Assembly (NCBI RefSeq): GCF_000149955.1
Contig: NC_030989.1
Coordinates: 2,923,839 to 2,987,838 of the forward strand
Direction: 5' to 3'
Origin: Fusarium oxysporum f. sp. lycopersici 4287
Lineage: Eukaryota; Ascomycota; Sordariomycetes; Hypocreales; Nectriaceae
Length of the DNA: 64,000 bases
The notes beneath the pieces were generated by a model, which did not search any database, had not been told where the DNA came from, and saw nothing but the letters and a program-made list of their open reading frames with translations. A program made the position numbers and the translations under genes. Of this stretch, positions 43,541-55,830 are shown in pieces. Each line of letters opens with the position of its first letter. Within the stretch, counting starts at the first letter, position 1.

Positions 43541-44342
43541 GCGTGACTTGATAAACATCCCCGTCATTTCGACCTACTTCATTAATTCCTGTCGTTTCTA
43601 CTTTTATATCCCTTTATGCATCGAGATATCCCACCATGTGTTGTTTATCTATTTTGTGGTTTTCCGAGCTATCAGATGGTTGTATACTTCCATATTCGTT
43701 CCTTGTGTATTATTATTAGACCTAGTATAGAATACATATTGCACACCTGTACAAGCTAGAATTACTTTCGTGATTTTACTATTTTCTTTGACGTACGTAG
43801 GTAAAAGCTAACTAAAGTCTAAAACTAAATTTGATAATACACCCTTACGACACAATGGAGGGCTCTCTATTCAAGATAGCGGCTTATGCACCGACTAGAA
43901 TACTGACTAGCGCATGCGTGGATTCGTTCTGCCGAGAAATGGATCTTGCCTAAAAAGGAAGGATCAAATCTCAGTGAGTAAGCCAATAGTCTAGGTGGTG
44001 ATACGATTAGCCCCCACTCCAGGCTTCTCGGCACTGACGGACAAACTTTGTCAAGAGATCGGCGGACGACGTGCGATTCGATGCCAAGGCGCACGATTTT
44101 GTAAAGTAGCTTAGAAATTTATTGTATGGTAAAGTTTCCTGATAAGGAAGGATCAAATGCTAAGATATAACTCCGAGGTATTTTGAGAGACCCTCCAGCG
44201 GATAAACGAAGTATAAAGAGGCAGCAAATTTCCAAGACAGAAGAACTTCAAAACCATCGAACTACGAGACCTTCCACTATCATCTTGTTCCATCCACTCT
44301 TACAATCAGCAAGCCCTTCATACTTGTTAAAGCCGAGCTACC
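43541..44342. other. Intergenic
   Basis: Contains two copies of AAGGAAGGATCAAAT (near 43957 and 44146). Otherwise no gene or RNA recognised. Promoter of the aldo-keto reductase at the right end. Confidence 0.4.
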
Positions 44343-45431
44343 ATGTCTACCTCAAAGTCCTCAAATATCAATATTGTCCTAGGAGTAGCAAACGTAGGCT
44401 AAACTCCCCTCGTTCATTCTCAAGAATTTCCCATATCTGATCACTCACTAACAGGTCGGTGACGGCAATGCTGACCCCATGGTACGCTTCCACGAGCCAA
44501 GCGACGTCATTGCCTTTCTAAATGCCTTCACCAAACGAGGATATACCCAAATTGACACTGCACGCATCTACTCACCTCATGCGCCTGGTACATCCGAGCC
44601 AAAGATCGGAGCCATTCCTGAGAAGAACTTTATCATTGACACAAAAGTTAATTCGTTTCATGACGGGGCTCACTCCAAGGAGAACATCCTCAAAGACATT
44701 AATGATTCTCTGAGTGCCTTGAGAATCCAGCAGATCAATATCGAGTATTTGCATCAGCCTGACCGGGCGACTGACCTTAAAGAAGCCTGCGAAGCCATGG
44801 ACCAAGCCCATAAAGAAGGAAAGATCAAGTACTGGGGTATCAGCAAACACACGGCTCAAGAGGTCGAGACTATTGTCAAGATTTGTCAGGAACACGACTT
44901 CGTCAAGCCCAGCGTTTATCAAGGAGAGTATAATCCGATTGCGAGGTCCGCCGAAAAGGAACTTTTTCCAATCTTGCGACGACATGGCATCGCGTTCTAT
45001 GCTTTTAGTCCAGCTGGAGCTGGATTCTTTGCTGGCAACCATAAGAATGTTCGACCTGGCGGCCGCTTTGATCAATCCGTACGTGTTCATACATCCGCTT
45101 ATCCATGTGCTAATATGTCTATTAGCTTTTCCTTGGAGGTCTATACTCTGACCGCTATCTCAAACCCTCCATTTCGGAGGCCACGGAGAAAGCGCTGGCT
45201 GCAGCTTCTCGACACGGGATTAGCGGCCACGCAGCGGCTCTTCGGTGGACCGCTCACCACGGATCTTTGAGCAAAGAGCTAGGTGATTCTATCATCATTG
45301 GTGCATCGAGCTTGGAGCAGCTGAACTCTAACATTGATGCGATTGAGGATGGGCCGCTGCCTGATGATGTAGCAGACGCTCTTGGAGCTGTCTATGCGGA
45401 GATTGGGGATGTTCTTCCATATCATGTGTAA
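44343..45431 (+). CDS. Aldo-keto reductase (AKR7-like)
   Basis: Three exons: 44343-44393, 44455-45078, 45126-45431, giving 326 residues. TIM-barrel reductase with the AKR tetrad visible: Asp and Tyr in IDTARIYS, Lys in IIDTKV, and His in YLHQPD. Then KYWGISKH, SVYQGEYNPIARSAE, YAFSPAGAGFF and, after the last splice, LFLGGLYSDRYL and IIIGASSLEQL. The combination resembles AKR7-type aldehyde reductases, which reduce aldehydes and dicarbonyls with NADPH in the cytosol. It could serve detoxification or tailoring, given the prenyltransferase and monooxygenase genes downstream. Confidence 0.9.
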
Positions 45432-45668
45432 AGAAAATGGCATTTGAACTTTGAGCCCTCATCATGGGGGTTTTGTGATTAGTTATCCAATTACTCGCTA
45501 GTCCATATCAAGTAGGATCAATATTTAGCTACATCATTCGTGCTGACAAATGCCGAATTCGGACCGTCTATACAGACCCTTCTAATACAAAGGCTTATAC
45601 AGCCTTGGACTTGATGAGATATTCCTAGTAGTCATACCTGCATAAGAAATCTGGCTGAATTTGTGACG

Positions 45669-46680
45669 ATGAAATTCATTCAGGTGGTGCACAATGCAGG
45701 CCCCGAGGCTCTCCGAGAGTCAAAACGCGAAGCTCGTTCGTACTCTGCCCAGGTGGCACACGCCAGAGCACGGAAGCTTCGCGGACCTGGAAAGGCAACA
45801 AAGATTCATGAGGGAAATGGCCCCAAAACAGAAAAGAAGCATACTATGAAAGTCTTGAGCCCAAAGGGACAGCCTCTAAACCAGACCTTGCTTCCATACA
45901 ACCAAGCGACTCTAACTACAGCGGAGCTTCACATCCATCAGCCGATACTATCACCATACATCAACTTCCTATCAACTCTCACAAATGACGAATGTTTCAT
46001 GTTCGACCATTGTAAGTTCATACTTTGGAGCGTTCTTGGTCCTTTATGTTCGAGTCTTCCGTTACTTTCGCCTCTGATAAATGATAATCTAACTGTCCAT
46101 ACAGACATCAAAATTGTGATGCCTTATCTTAGCGCTCACTGCCCGATAGCGAGGTCTTTAGGTCAGTACCACGAATATTTAAGAAGAAATTGGATCATCA
46201 TATCTTCGCACGATGCGGAATTCATCAGAGGATTTCTCCTGGCTGCTTCCCGCCATTTGTCCATGGTGGAGTCGAATATCGAGTTCGAAGAAATAGCTAT
46301 AAGGTATAAACTGGAGCACCTCGCAAAGCTGCGGAAGGACGTTTCGATGCAGCCGATGTCAATAAACCCTCGATCGGTCTCGAGTGCTTTAGTCCTATCA
46401 TTTGATGAAGTAAGCCTTTCCATTCATATCTGGAGTCCACGTATGTATGAAGGGAAATATTCACATTCGAGTCTAGATGCTTCTCGGGAACATTCCAATG
46501 GCATTGCGGCATATCCATGGGGCAGCGAGTATAGTCCAGGCAGCTGGCGGACCCCAGTCACTGGGCCTGAGCCAGTTTATATCATATACGTTGTTCACTT
46601 GTGTCCAGGAAGACCGAATCGGAGATTGGGCCTGGGTTTTGAAGTATGATAAAGACTTAATGAAGCCTAAAAAACGTTGA
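45669..46680 (+). CDS. Fungal transcription-factor-domain-like protein without a zinc cluster, probably truncated
   Basis: Three exons: 45669-46011, 46105-46409, 46477-46680, giving 283 residues. The N-terminus (SKREARSYSAQVAHARARKLR) is basic but has no Zn2Cys6 or other DNA-binding motif. The middle matches the conserved region of a large fungal regulator-like family: FDHYIKIVMPYLSAHCPIAR, FLLAASRHLSMV, EEIAIRYKLEHLAKLR, SALVLSFDE, then HIHGAASIVQAAGGPQSLGL. Relatives are usually longer; here the frame ends soon after QEDRIGDWAW, suggesting C-terminal loss. A regulatory role for neighbours is possible but unproven. Confidence 0.6.
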
Positions 46681-47105
46681 AAGGGAGGACACTGGACCAA
46701 ATCAGAATCTGTTCACACGCTATTGAAGAGTACCAAAGCGGTTTAGCTGAGGTTGGGTAAGGCCTGATAAGATGATGTCAGGGGACAGTCAGATTTGAGA
46801 GCATCTAAACGTAGATATGATCAGGTGAATATATTGGCATTAAGGATTCGGTGTGAGAACTTCAGGGATCTACGGTCACTCTTTTCGGTTCTATTTCTTT
46901 CATAATACTCCCAGCCGTGTTTCGATACTTGTAATCCCTTTCGCTGGACAATTTAATGCTGAGGGTTGACGTAAGCCACTACACGGAGGTCGCCCTTGCT
47001 TTGTATCGAACAACCGATGTAGGTGTGAACACCTAGACCATTCGATAGCATCTCTTCACCACTAGGGGCTGTTAGCCACAAGACATCCTGGTATATCGCG
47101 AGGGG
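46681..47105. other. Convergent intergenic
   Basis: Between the regulator-like gene (+) and the prenyltransferase (-). No features seen. Confidence 0.4.
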
Positions 47106-48317
47106 CTAGAATACTAACAAAATACCGTACAAGCAGTCTGAATATCTCTTTGCCCAATTCAAATCAATTGCAACATCAGGCAGCTTGCTAGCCTGGTCTG
47201 TTAGAAAACCTTTCAAGGCCTCAAGTATCTGTGAGTCGTTTTTCGCATAGTGCCTGACTGGTATATAGATCTTGACCTTTGGTATCGTGCTGTTCGTGCG
47301 CAACTCGACGTTATAGAGAATGCCAGCTGTTCGATGGTTGTTGTGTGGTAGAGGAATATCATCAGGCACTCCACTCGTTCCTAATAACGTGTCCCAGAGA
47401 TTCCTCAAATTGCTCATGCCAACGTCAAAATCTGCGCCATGGATTCTGCCTCCAAGTGACATCATCTCTGTGACAGATCGAAAATCTGTCCGCCTGTCTC
47501 GAAAGTAGATCTTCAGTCTTGAACTTTCGATGGGAACTAAGTCCAGTGCCAGCATGTCCATCTCAAGGTTGAGATACCGGCGTTCGTTGACGAATCTGGC
47601 AAAGCTGGCGAAGGCGCTGATGCTTTCCAGCTGACGACCCGGAGCAGAAGATATTGCATCCGTTACGACGTCAAGTGTTGATTTTCCCACCGAATGAGCT
47701 ACGGCGCCAGGAAAGAAGTAAGCCTTATTCGTAGTAGCCGACTCTTTCAGGTCAAACGCCCAGAACATAGTGCTACAGTGGCCTTCTGGCTTATCAGCGG
47801 TCCATTGCCCATTGAAGTAATCATAAAAGTGGTTGAAGAGTGTTGTGTCGGTACCGGGGAATGCTCGGATCGCTCGTTTTGCGAACTCTTCATCAACTCC
47901 ATTATTGTATAGGTCTGCAGCTGTCCCTGCCTTGAGACCGATGGGCTCCATGGAATATCTGATGGTGGGCTGACTGTTAGCGACGTGGAAATCCCAGCTG
48001 AGTTCTACCGGACAATGATTATCGGTCATAAAACTCTTCCATTGCGGTTCGCCCAGCGCGGGAGATGATCCAAGAAATGGTGCGACAAGGTTGGAGAACT
48101 GATCCAGGATGTGGCACTGGCTCCGAGCGTCATACCCGGCACTGGCCAGCAATCTCTTTAGCGTTGAACCGGCGGTTTGGTTCCAGTACTGCTGATGGAT
48201 GTCGACCGCTGGCCCAGTCTTGTTTTTGATATGGTGGAGGGAATGGAAGGTCACAGAGTCAATGGTTGAGAGATCCAATTTTCCGGGCATTTTAATGAGA
48301 GTAGTGATGGCATACAA
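47106..48317 (-). CDS. Aromatic prenyltransferase, DMATS (ABBA) family
   Basis: Intronless as drawn, 403 residues from ATG 48317; ATG 48290 (MPGKLDLST) is a likely alternative. DMATS marks: VELSWDF with the substrate-binding Glu, RYSMEPIGLKAG, DLKESATTNKAYFFP, RLKIYFRDRRTDF, GGRIHG and KVKIYIPVRHYAKND; the Lys/Tyr pairs bind the prenyl diphosphate. These enzymes transfer dimethylallyl groups to tryptophan, indoles or other aromatics in alkaloid pathways. The C-terminus (YGILLVF) is shorter than usual, so a small terminal intron may have been missed. Neighbouring nitrilase and oxidoreductases suggest a small biosynthetic unit. Confidence 0.88.
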   Translation of the reverse strand: MYAITTLIKMPGKLDLSTIDSVTFHSLHHIKNKTGPAVDIHQQYWNQTAGSTLKRLLASAGYDARSQCHILDQFSNLVAPFLGSSPALGEPQWKSFMTDNHCPVELSWDFHVANSQPTIRYSMEPIGLKAGTAADLYNNGVDEEFAKRAIRAFPGTDTTLFNHFYDYFNGQWTADKPEGHCSTMFWAFDLKESATTNKAYFFPGAVAHSVGKSTLDVVTDAISSAPGRQLESISAFASFARFVNERRYLNLEMDMLALDLVPIESSRLKIYFRDRRTDFRSVTEMMSLGGRIHGADFDVGMSNLRNLWDTLLGTSGVPDDIPLPHNNHRTAGILYNVELRTNSTIPKVKIYIPVRHYAKNDSQILEALKGFLTDQASKLPDVAIDLNWAKRYSDCLYGILLVF

Positions 48318-48732
48318 AAGATAGAGGTTTTTGTCAATGGCTCAAGAGATACCCTATTGATTTATGTTGTTATTGTCACGGTGATTTATCACAACTAAAT
48401 CTCAATCTAGGTCCCGCCATGTTTAGCACGATCGCGGCATGATTCCCTTTCGGAACAAGCGTGGTTAAATGATCGGTGCCTCAGTGAGACAAACAGCTCA
48501 TCCCGCATGACATCAAGTCCACACTTATGCTGCCAAGAGAAAACACTGAAAGAGAGTTGACGGTTTTGGATAGCTGCTCGGACCAGTACAATGAGGTAAT
48601 TGTTTCATGAAGCATGGGTGATGAGTAAGGCTCATGCAGATGTTCGCTGCTCTAGCTTCGATTTGGTAATATTCAGCTGACGTAGAGATTCTAGCTCCGA
48701 TTTATAACTGCTGACTACACTAGATCTGTCTA
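48318..48732. other. Intergenic, DMATS promoter
   Basis: Between the 3' end of the nitrilase and the start of the prenyltransferase, both minus strand. No other gene. Confidence 0.4.
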
Positions 48733-49817
48733 TCAATAGACAGTGTTTTCTGTCTCCTCTTGCACTGCAGGCTTGTACTGCTTGGCAATGACATTCTCTT
48801 TCGGCTGGCGATCCACTCCAAGCCACAGCAGATCTGGGCGACTGTAATGACCCACGATGTCCAAAAATCCCCGAGTCGCTACAACCTTTGTCAAATCCAA
48901 GTCAGCATAGACAATGCCCTCGGTATCAGCCTCTCCATCACCCAACGGTTCCGTCAAGCGTCTTCCATCGGGCCCGATAACGCAACTATGGCCTCCACCC
49001 GGTTGACGACAAGCTAACCCATCTTGAGTCTTCAAAACTTCGATGCCCTTCTGCGTGCATACAGACGTGCAGTGAAGCACATAAGTGGTGCTCTCAATTG
49101 CATATGTCTGAGACAGGTTCTGGGACCCATCGGCCGTCATGCTCCACAGACCAGGATGGTTAACGCCCATGCTGGGATCAATAGGTGGCCACATGGAGAT
49201 ATGGATCACCTCACCCTGTGAGATGCTGTGATACTTGAGAAGTGGTTGCGTATGCTCCCAGCATGCGAAGCAGCCCACCTTGATCTTACCATGTTCGGCT
49301 CCAAAGTCCACTTCCACGACATTGTTCAGATCAGCACCGGTACCGTCACCAAAGACAGTGCGCTCCATGTGAGTGGGCTTGATCTTCCTTCGGTGCAACA
49401 AGACCTCGCCCTGAGGTGAGATAATAGCCTGTGAGATGTACACGCTATGAGAGGGGCTCTTTTCGGAGAAACCAAGAGCAACAGCGATGGAGTTTTCCTT
49501 GGCAGCAGCTTTAACCATATCCATAGCCTCGGACTCGATCGGCAGTGAATTGTAGATGTATCTCGTCTGCAGCTCAAAGTCCACAGATCGAGCCCTACCG
49601 AGATTAGCCAAAACGCACAAGCCAATTCAGTAAACGAAACATAAACATACCAGATCCACGCAGGATATCCGGGTAACCAGCATTCAGAGAAAGCAACAAG
49701 CTTCGCCCCGTTCTGCGCCGCCTCGGCAATAAGACCACATGCTTTTTTCACAGATGCAGCTAGGTCAAGGTAGACAGGCTCAGCCTGGGTGACGGCGACT
49801 CGGATGGGGGCGGACAT
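48733..49817 (-). CDS. Nitrilase (aryl-/aliphatic nitrilase or cyanide hydratase type)
   Basis: Two exons, 49817-49651 and 49594-48733, giving 342 residues. Catalytic triad visible: Glu in [17 protein letters not shown], Lys in [12 protein letters not shown], Cys in [12 protein letters not shown]. Also typical: [17 protein letters not shown] directly after the splice, [11 protein letters not shown] and [13 protein letters not shown]. It hydrolyses nitriles to carboxylic acids (or cyanide to formamide) in the cytosol. The substrate cannot be fixed from the sequence; with a DMATS-type gene next door, an indolic or aromatic nitrile is a reasonable guess. Confidence 0.92.
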
Positions 49818-50781
49818 TTTCGGAAGTGCTGTGCCGAGAATAAGAAAAGAAGTATGGATTGCATTGGGAGATTTGAGTCTGAACGGGCCGACGAATAAAT
49901 AGTATCGGCGATGCAGTCACCTTCCTTGTTCAGAGGATTGAAACAGCGTTGGTTCTATATTGAGCTCACGGGGAATGTGAACTGTTGGTCCGGTGGTTTG
50001 TCTTTTCATGCGCAGGGGCGTTGTTCTCTCAACTGGGGCTTAGCATTCGCATTGTCGAGGACATCAACTTCAGCCGGGCCATGTCCGGAAATGACTGTAT
50101 CTGGGCAATATTCGTAGCGGAGGATTTGATCTATCATACTCTCATACAGCTGTCACTTCTCAAAGTCCGGTCGTGGACGTTGCAATCATACCATGAATTG
50201 TTGTTCCCGAATCAACTGCCGACATAACTGAAGCGTTATCAGTAACGTAAGACACAGAACCAACAAATCCAGCATCTGAATCTGGAAATGCCCCTGACAT
50301 CTGCAGCTCACAAACCCAGGGATCTCAATCCCACCAGGACAGTTACATCCCAGCGGGCCCTTACATAAAAAGCCTAAAAACATGTGATGCTCGCCCCAGA
50401 AACCCTCCATTGAGAACCTTGGCGTATCCACTGAGTTGCCAGAGCGTAAGACAAGATGTAACAATCGAAAAAGGAATTTACAATGGTGAGTCTTACGTCC
50501 GAGGCATAAAGATACAGGGAAGGGAAAGATCTGACTGCTTGTAGTTAATTGCTGGGCTATGAATTGTTTTATCTTCCGTCTGGGGCAATATAGGGAGAAA
50601 GCTTAATTGAAAACATGCCGCGGGGTTTCGATTCCTGATTTTTAGATGCAAAAAGAAATTCTAAAGGATCACGTTGCCATTCCTTCATTTACATGCCTTG
50701 ATATGCCTATTTGTTAGCTCGTTCAGCTGCTTGCAGTTGCCATTTCTTTTTGTTAAAACTTTATTTCTTCCGTTCGTTACA
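49818..50781. other. Divergent intergenic, nitrilase / SAT4-type gene
   Basis: About 960 bp between diverging starts. The region should contain both promoters. Short frames (for example 49985-50227 and 50186-50464) have no supporting features. Confidence 0.4.
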
Positions 50782-52100
50782 ATGACTGCGTTAGCTGGTC
50801 AAATCGCAGAGATATGGATCCTCTACGTTATTGGCACTGCCATGATCGCGGCGCGCATCTTTTGTCGCACGAAAATGGTTGGCTATAGGAACTACGATTG
50901 GGACGATTACCTCGTCATTGCAGTCGCTGTGAGTCTCCATTCCATGACTGACGTGTTCAATAATTAACGGTTCATGGTAGGGAATGTGGACTGCTGCACC
51001 CGTAATTGGCCAAGTCTTCGTCCAAGGCGCCGAGGGCCGCCATACCTCCGATTTGACCTTCGAGGAGAGGAAGAACATGAACGAGGAGGATCGTAAGAAG
51101 TGGGCATATGGTTCGCAGATGTTCCTGCTTGGGTTGACTGGATATGTGGTTATTCTGTGGACGCTCAAGTTCAACATGCTCTGCTTCTACAGTCGTGTTG
51201 TTCGAGGCCTTTGGACGGAGAGGTTTGTGAAGCCGTTGATGGTCGTGGTGGTTTTGTCCGTGGTTGTCATCATTATTACGCTGGCTGCTACGTGTCGACC
51301 ATTCCATCACCTTTGGCAAGTTTGGCCAGACCCGGGACGTAAGTATTGAGGCACCAGAGTAGTCTGTGACTTTTGCTAATCTTTGACAGGTCAATGCGTT
51401 CCTCAGAATCTTACCTTCTTCGTCGTGATCTTGGTCTTCAATTTGGTCACGGATATCTGCATCATGCTTATTCCAATTCCTGTACGAGGCCTCATATCCC
51501 CTCTCCAATGTTTATTAACAAATTACAGGTCTTGGTGGGCATTCAAACCAATCGCCTCAAGAAGTTCGGTCTTTTCCTCCTCTTCAGCTTAGGCTTCTTC
51601 TGCATGTTCGCCGCCATTCTTCGCTTCGTCCTCATCTTCAACGCAAGTCCCCCAACCTCACTTTTACAGCAACAAACACTAACACGAGTCAGTTGAACCA
51701 AAAGGGCGTCTCAGCTCTATGGTCAATGCGCGAAGACTGCGTCGGCATCTTCGTCGGCCAGGCCCCCATGGTCACACCTCTCCTCAAGCGTCGCTTCTGG
51801 GTCATGGCCGGCTACGCCACCGACAAGACCGGCAACTCCCAGACACCGCACTACAACGGCAGTCGGCTGGAGAGCCATGAACTTCGGTCTGGGCGCGCGA
51901 ATAACAGCAAAGTGCATGACCCTTACTCAATCACAAACGTGGTTTCTCGGTCCGAGAGCCAAGAGGAGATCGTGCAGAAGGACCTGCCTTCTTTACCGGA
52001 GCAGCCGCGTCAGTTTCGGAGTGGTATTAGAGTGGAGCAGCGTATCGATGTTGAGGCAGTTCAGGGGACGTACACGCAGCCGCGAGATCCTCGGTGGTAA
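50782..52100 (+). CDS. SAT4-family (fungal rhodopsin-like) integral membrane protein
   Basis: Five exons: 50782-50928, 50981-51338, 51390-51481, 51529-51642, 51693-52100, giving 372 residues. The family pattern is clear: ARIFCRTKM, YDWDDYLVIAVA-GMW, KWAYGSQMFLLGLTGYVV, LCFYSRVV, CRPFHHLW, GRQCVPQ, NLVTDICIMLIPIPV and LRFVLIF. Seven membrane helices are expected, then a cytosolic tail of about 100 residues rich in Ser/Glu. The fourth intron starts with GC (AAC|GCAAGT), so it is a GC-AG intron; the frame is kept only if it is removed. Members include Pth11-like receptors, but no CFEM domain is present here. Function unknown. Confidence 0.88.
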
Positions 52101-53264
52101 TCTGTGTTGGTTGAGTTATTTTCTTAGATCTAAAAATGCAACTTAGTGGTCTCCTATCTTGATTGCCACATCATGGCTACTAAGTCAGGTAAACGGATAT
52201 ACCCGAGACTACCATTAGTCCCCGCGAACTAAAGAGATCGTTACCTCCGGGGAAGGACTTCCTAACGATCCATCTTGAACCGTGCCCCTTTTGCGTGATA
52301 CCCGTACCAGGGTTCAAAATTGCCTCGACCAAGGACAAGGATACATCCTCCAATGAGAAACCTCTGCAAATCCCATGTGCTGTCAGCGGATACCGCGGCC
52401 CTCCGAAGCGTTTCTACGCGAGTAATGAGCGACAGGGTACTTCAACCTGACGTACGATTTTTTGCCAGCCAAGAAATACGATTGACCCGACATAGAAGGT
52501 GGAAACCATTCCCGTCTGATTTCTCAATTGACAGAAGCAAATAAGGTTAAGTGTCGGCAAGTTATCCATGACAGCCAGGTATTTGAGAGGAAGACACCGG
52601 CGAAACGGTTTCCTGTTCTGCTTAATCTGCTAGGTCAAGGTATTTTTGCATGATGCAGCAGAAAAAGCAACCAAATCTCGTTTCACTGACGCGCGTTGGC
52701 ACTGCGATAAACGATTCATCGTACGAAAATTAGACTACGGACAGTTCCAGTGTGGATTTTGCGTTATAATTGTGTAAAACATGTGACATAAAATTGTTTG
52801 TCAGCTGCAAAATGCTTAGAGATGTTAGACAATACTTTCCTCGTGACAGTGACAGTGGCTTTAGTGGCGGATGATGCATCCTAATCGGGAGTTTCGCAGC
52901 CTCGGAGATTTTACTGATCGACGTGTGCCAAGATCCGTAGGGTAAGTGGCACATAGCTAAGTTCTGCGTGGTGAATACAGGCTCTCAGCTGCAAATAACA
53001 CATCTAGCGCGTAACTTAGATGCCACAGTGCCTGACTAATTGAGACAGAATCAATACTGATAAGTGGAAAACCTAAATAATGACTCATTTGCCTACTTCC
53101 ACGGGGTATAAGAAGCTCCAATGCGTCCGCCAAGACCATCGTGGCGCATAGCAAAAGATCTCGGCAATCATTATGCTGCAAATGTTAACGACTGAGAAAA
53201 CTTCATCAAGAGATATTAATTACCTCCGAGTTGTTTTTCAATAATTTAGCCTTCTGTGGATGAT
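52101..53264. other. Intergenic, 1.2 kb
   Basis: No supported gene. Frames at 52320-52544 and 52730-53181 lack coding features. Confidence 0.4.
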
Positions 53265-55127
53265 ATGGATCCACCTAGAGAAGAGGCCATCTTCAATGAG
53301 CGCTTCGTCAAGATCATCTGCGTTGGCGCTGGCGTTTCCGGGCTTTGCTTGGCTTACAAGCTGAGGAGGTCATTTGAGAACTATTCATTGACTGTGCGTA
53401 CAAAGAATGCAACGAAGAATCGTACTGACAGATGATAAGATCTATGAGAAGAATCCAGAAGTGGGAGGGACTTGGTATGAGAATACTTACCCGGGCTGCG
53501 CCTGCGATGTCCCCTCGCACAATTACACGTATTCATTTGAACCAAAAGCGGATTTTTCATCTGTTCTCGCCAGTTCAGAGGAGATCAAGGAATATTTTGA
53601 GGGTTTTGCTGTCAAGTATGATCTGCTCAAACATATCAAGGCTGAGCACCAGGTCATTGAGACTTTTTGGGACCAGCCAAAAGGCCAGTGGAATGTCAAA
53701 GCTACTGATTTGAAGTCCGATACGACGACCGAAGACTGGTGCCATATTCTCATTCATGCGACTGGATACTTGAACAAGCCAGCTTGGCCATCTGTGCCAG
53801 GACTCGAGAAGTTCAAAGGACCCAAACTTCACAGCGCCAAGTGGGATAACAGTGTATCTCTTGACGGCAAAGATATCCTGTTGATAGGGTCCGGAGCATC
53901 GAGTGTTCAGATTCTACCCACAATCCAGCCGCATATAAAATCTGCAAAGGTCTTTCTTCGAACACCTCGATGGACTCTACCCTCTGTCAACTCAAAGAAG
54001 GGCAAGTTTTCTCCAGAAGAGATCGAGAGATTCATCAGCGATCCAGACTCGGTTATGAAGCTTCGGCTGGAAAATGAGCGAACACTGAACAGCTTCTTCA
54101 GTAAGTCGCACTGGTTACGCTGGGAGGTTCTTTTCTAACCGAATGTCAGCTATGTACATGAAGGGAACCGTCCTCCAGAGGCAAGCTCGTGAGCATCTGG
54201 AGAGTGAGATGAAGAAAGTTGTTATTGATGAAGAAGTTCAAAAGAAGCTTGTTCCTGACTTTCCAGTCGGATGCAAACGAATTTTGCCTTCGGGGGATCA
54301 GTTTCTCTACGTAAGTTAGCCCCCAGGCTGATATCGCACAAGTCTGACTGGAAGTGAAGGCAATCAAGAAAGACAACGTCCAAGCGATATACTCTGGTGT
54401 CAAAGAGATCACCGAAACAGGCTGTATAAGCGACGACGGGCAGCACTACGAGGGTGACATCATCATTGCAGCCACTGGTTTCGACACGTCGTTCATCCCT
54501 CGTTATCCCATCCATTTCAAAGGGCATAACCTCCAAGAAGATTGGAGCACCTCTATTACAGGCTACATGGGAGTTGGAATCTCCGAGTGTCCAAACTCAT
54601 TCACCCTCGCAGGTCCATGGTCACCGATCTCTAACGGCCCCGTCATCGCTCCCATAGAAGCTCAAACTGATTTCATCTCTGAATTTATCGACAAGTACCA
54701 AACTGAGCCGGGTATGCATAGCATGAGCCTGAAAGCAGCAGCATGCTACGACTTCAAGACCTATATGGCGCAAGTTACTCAGAAGATGGTATGGTCTGAT
54801 AATTGCCGCCACGCACATAACATTAAGCCCAACTGGGGTCAGTCTTCGATCACGTGGCCTGGATCTACGCTGCACTACTTGGAAGCTATGCGAGAACCTA
54901 GGTTTGAGGATTATGACTTTGAGTATAGTGGGAACAGGTTTGCGTGGCTGGGTAATGGGCTATCTCAGACAGAGTGGGATCCTACGGCTGACTTGGCATA
55001 CTATGTAAGAAATGAGGATGATGGGAGGCATTTAAGTAGAAGCGCGCGGACACGAGTCATTTCGAAGAGTGGAAGTCAGGCACCGAGGGAACTTCATCGT
55101 CAAGCTAAGCTTGCCGCCAAGAGCTAG
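53265..55127 (+). CDS. Flavin monooxygenase, Baeyer-Villiger type
   Basis: Four exons: 53265-53393, 53440-54100, 54150-54310, 54360-55127, giving 572 residues. FAD-binding GAGVSG near residue 20 is followed, across the first splice, by IYEKNPEVGGTWYENTYPGC. The Baeyer-Villiger fingerprint F-x-G-x3-H-x3-W appears as FKGPKLHSAKW, the second Rossmann site as IGSGASSVQ, and ATGF lies near residue 385. With NADPH and oxygen, these enzymes turn ketones into esters or lactones, sometimes in specialised metabolism. No signal peptide or membrane helix. It is a plausible tailoring enzyme for the prenyltransferase region, though 5 kb away. Confidence 0.92.
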
Positions 55128-55830
55128 GTCCAAATGACAGGGCAGTTTACATCATAATTTCAAAGCAAACTATTGCCGACAGTCTAAAATTGAAGCATGA
55201 TGCAAAAGAAAAAGAGAAAAAAAAAAGAACAAGTAGACTCAAGGCCCGTTTTGCTTGGATATGACCGGTAGTCGGGAGACTGTTGACGTGGTAGGTAGTC
55301 TGTCACAGCGTTGATCTATGGTAACCCCTCAGCAAGTAGCCAGGAGATTCCCAGCAAGCGCTAGAGGATCTCCTATATCCTTGCGGAAACACTTGGCCGA
55401 CTATTTGATTAGGTGGCCCTAAGAGAGCCACAACGATGAGTTGATGTTGGGCCAGTCATGACGGAACGGGACAACTGCCAAGCCGCGCTATTGTTTCGCT
55501 TCCTATTCACTTGAACGCCAACTACCACTAGTTACGCATATACGGGTTGAGATAATATATTTCAATCAACGGTTCTTTTGGGTCTGACATCTCATCAACT
55601 GGGGTCTTCCATTATCTCCGTTCATACCCCGCCACGTCATAGCTCTGTGATACGAAGACAACAACACGCGAAGAGAACCTCTGTTACTGGAGTAAGGTAG
55701 CGAAAACAGGATAATAAGATATTCTAGTGAATCGAATTTTGAGGGGATTGAACTGATGCTGTGTTTTAGAGGCTTTTCCATTTCTGATCATGATTGACAG
55801 TACTTCAGCACGTCCCTGCCCCTGGTTGAC
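55128..55830. other. Convergent intergenic
   Basis: Contains an A-rich run near 55209-55230 (AAAAGAAAAAGAGAAAAAAAAAAG). No gene seen. Confidence 0.4.

Noticed and set aside
49985..50464. Overlapping 80-92 codon frames between the nitrilase and SAT4-type genes
   Set aside because: No homology-like motifs, no splice extension; treated as promoter DNA.
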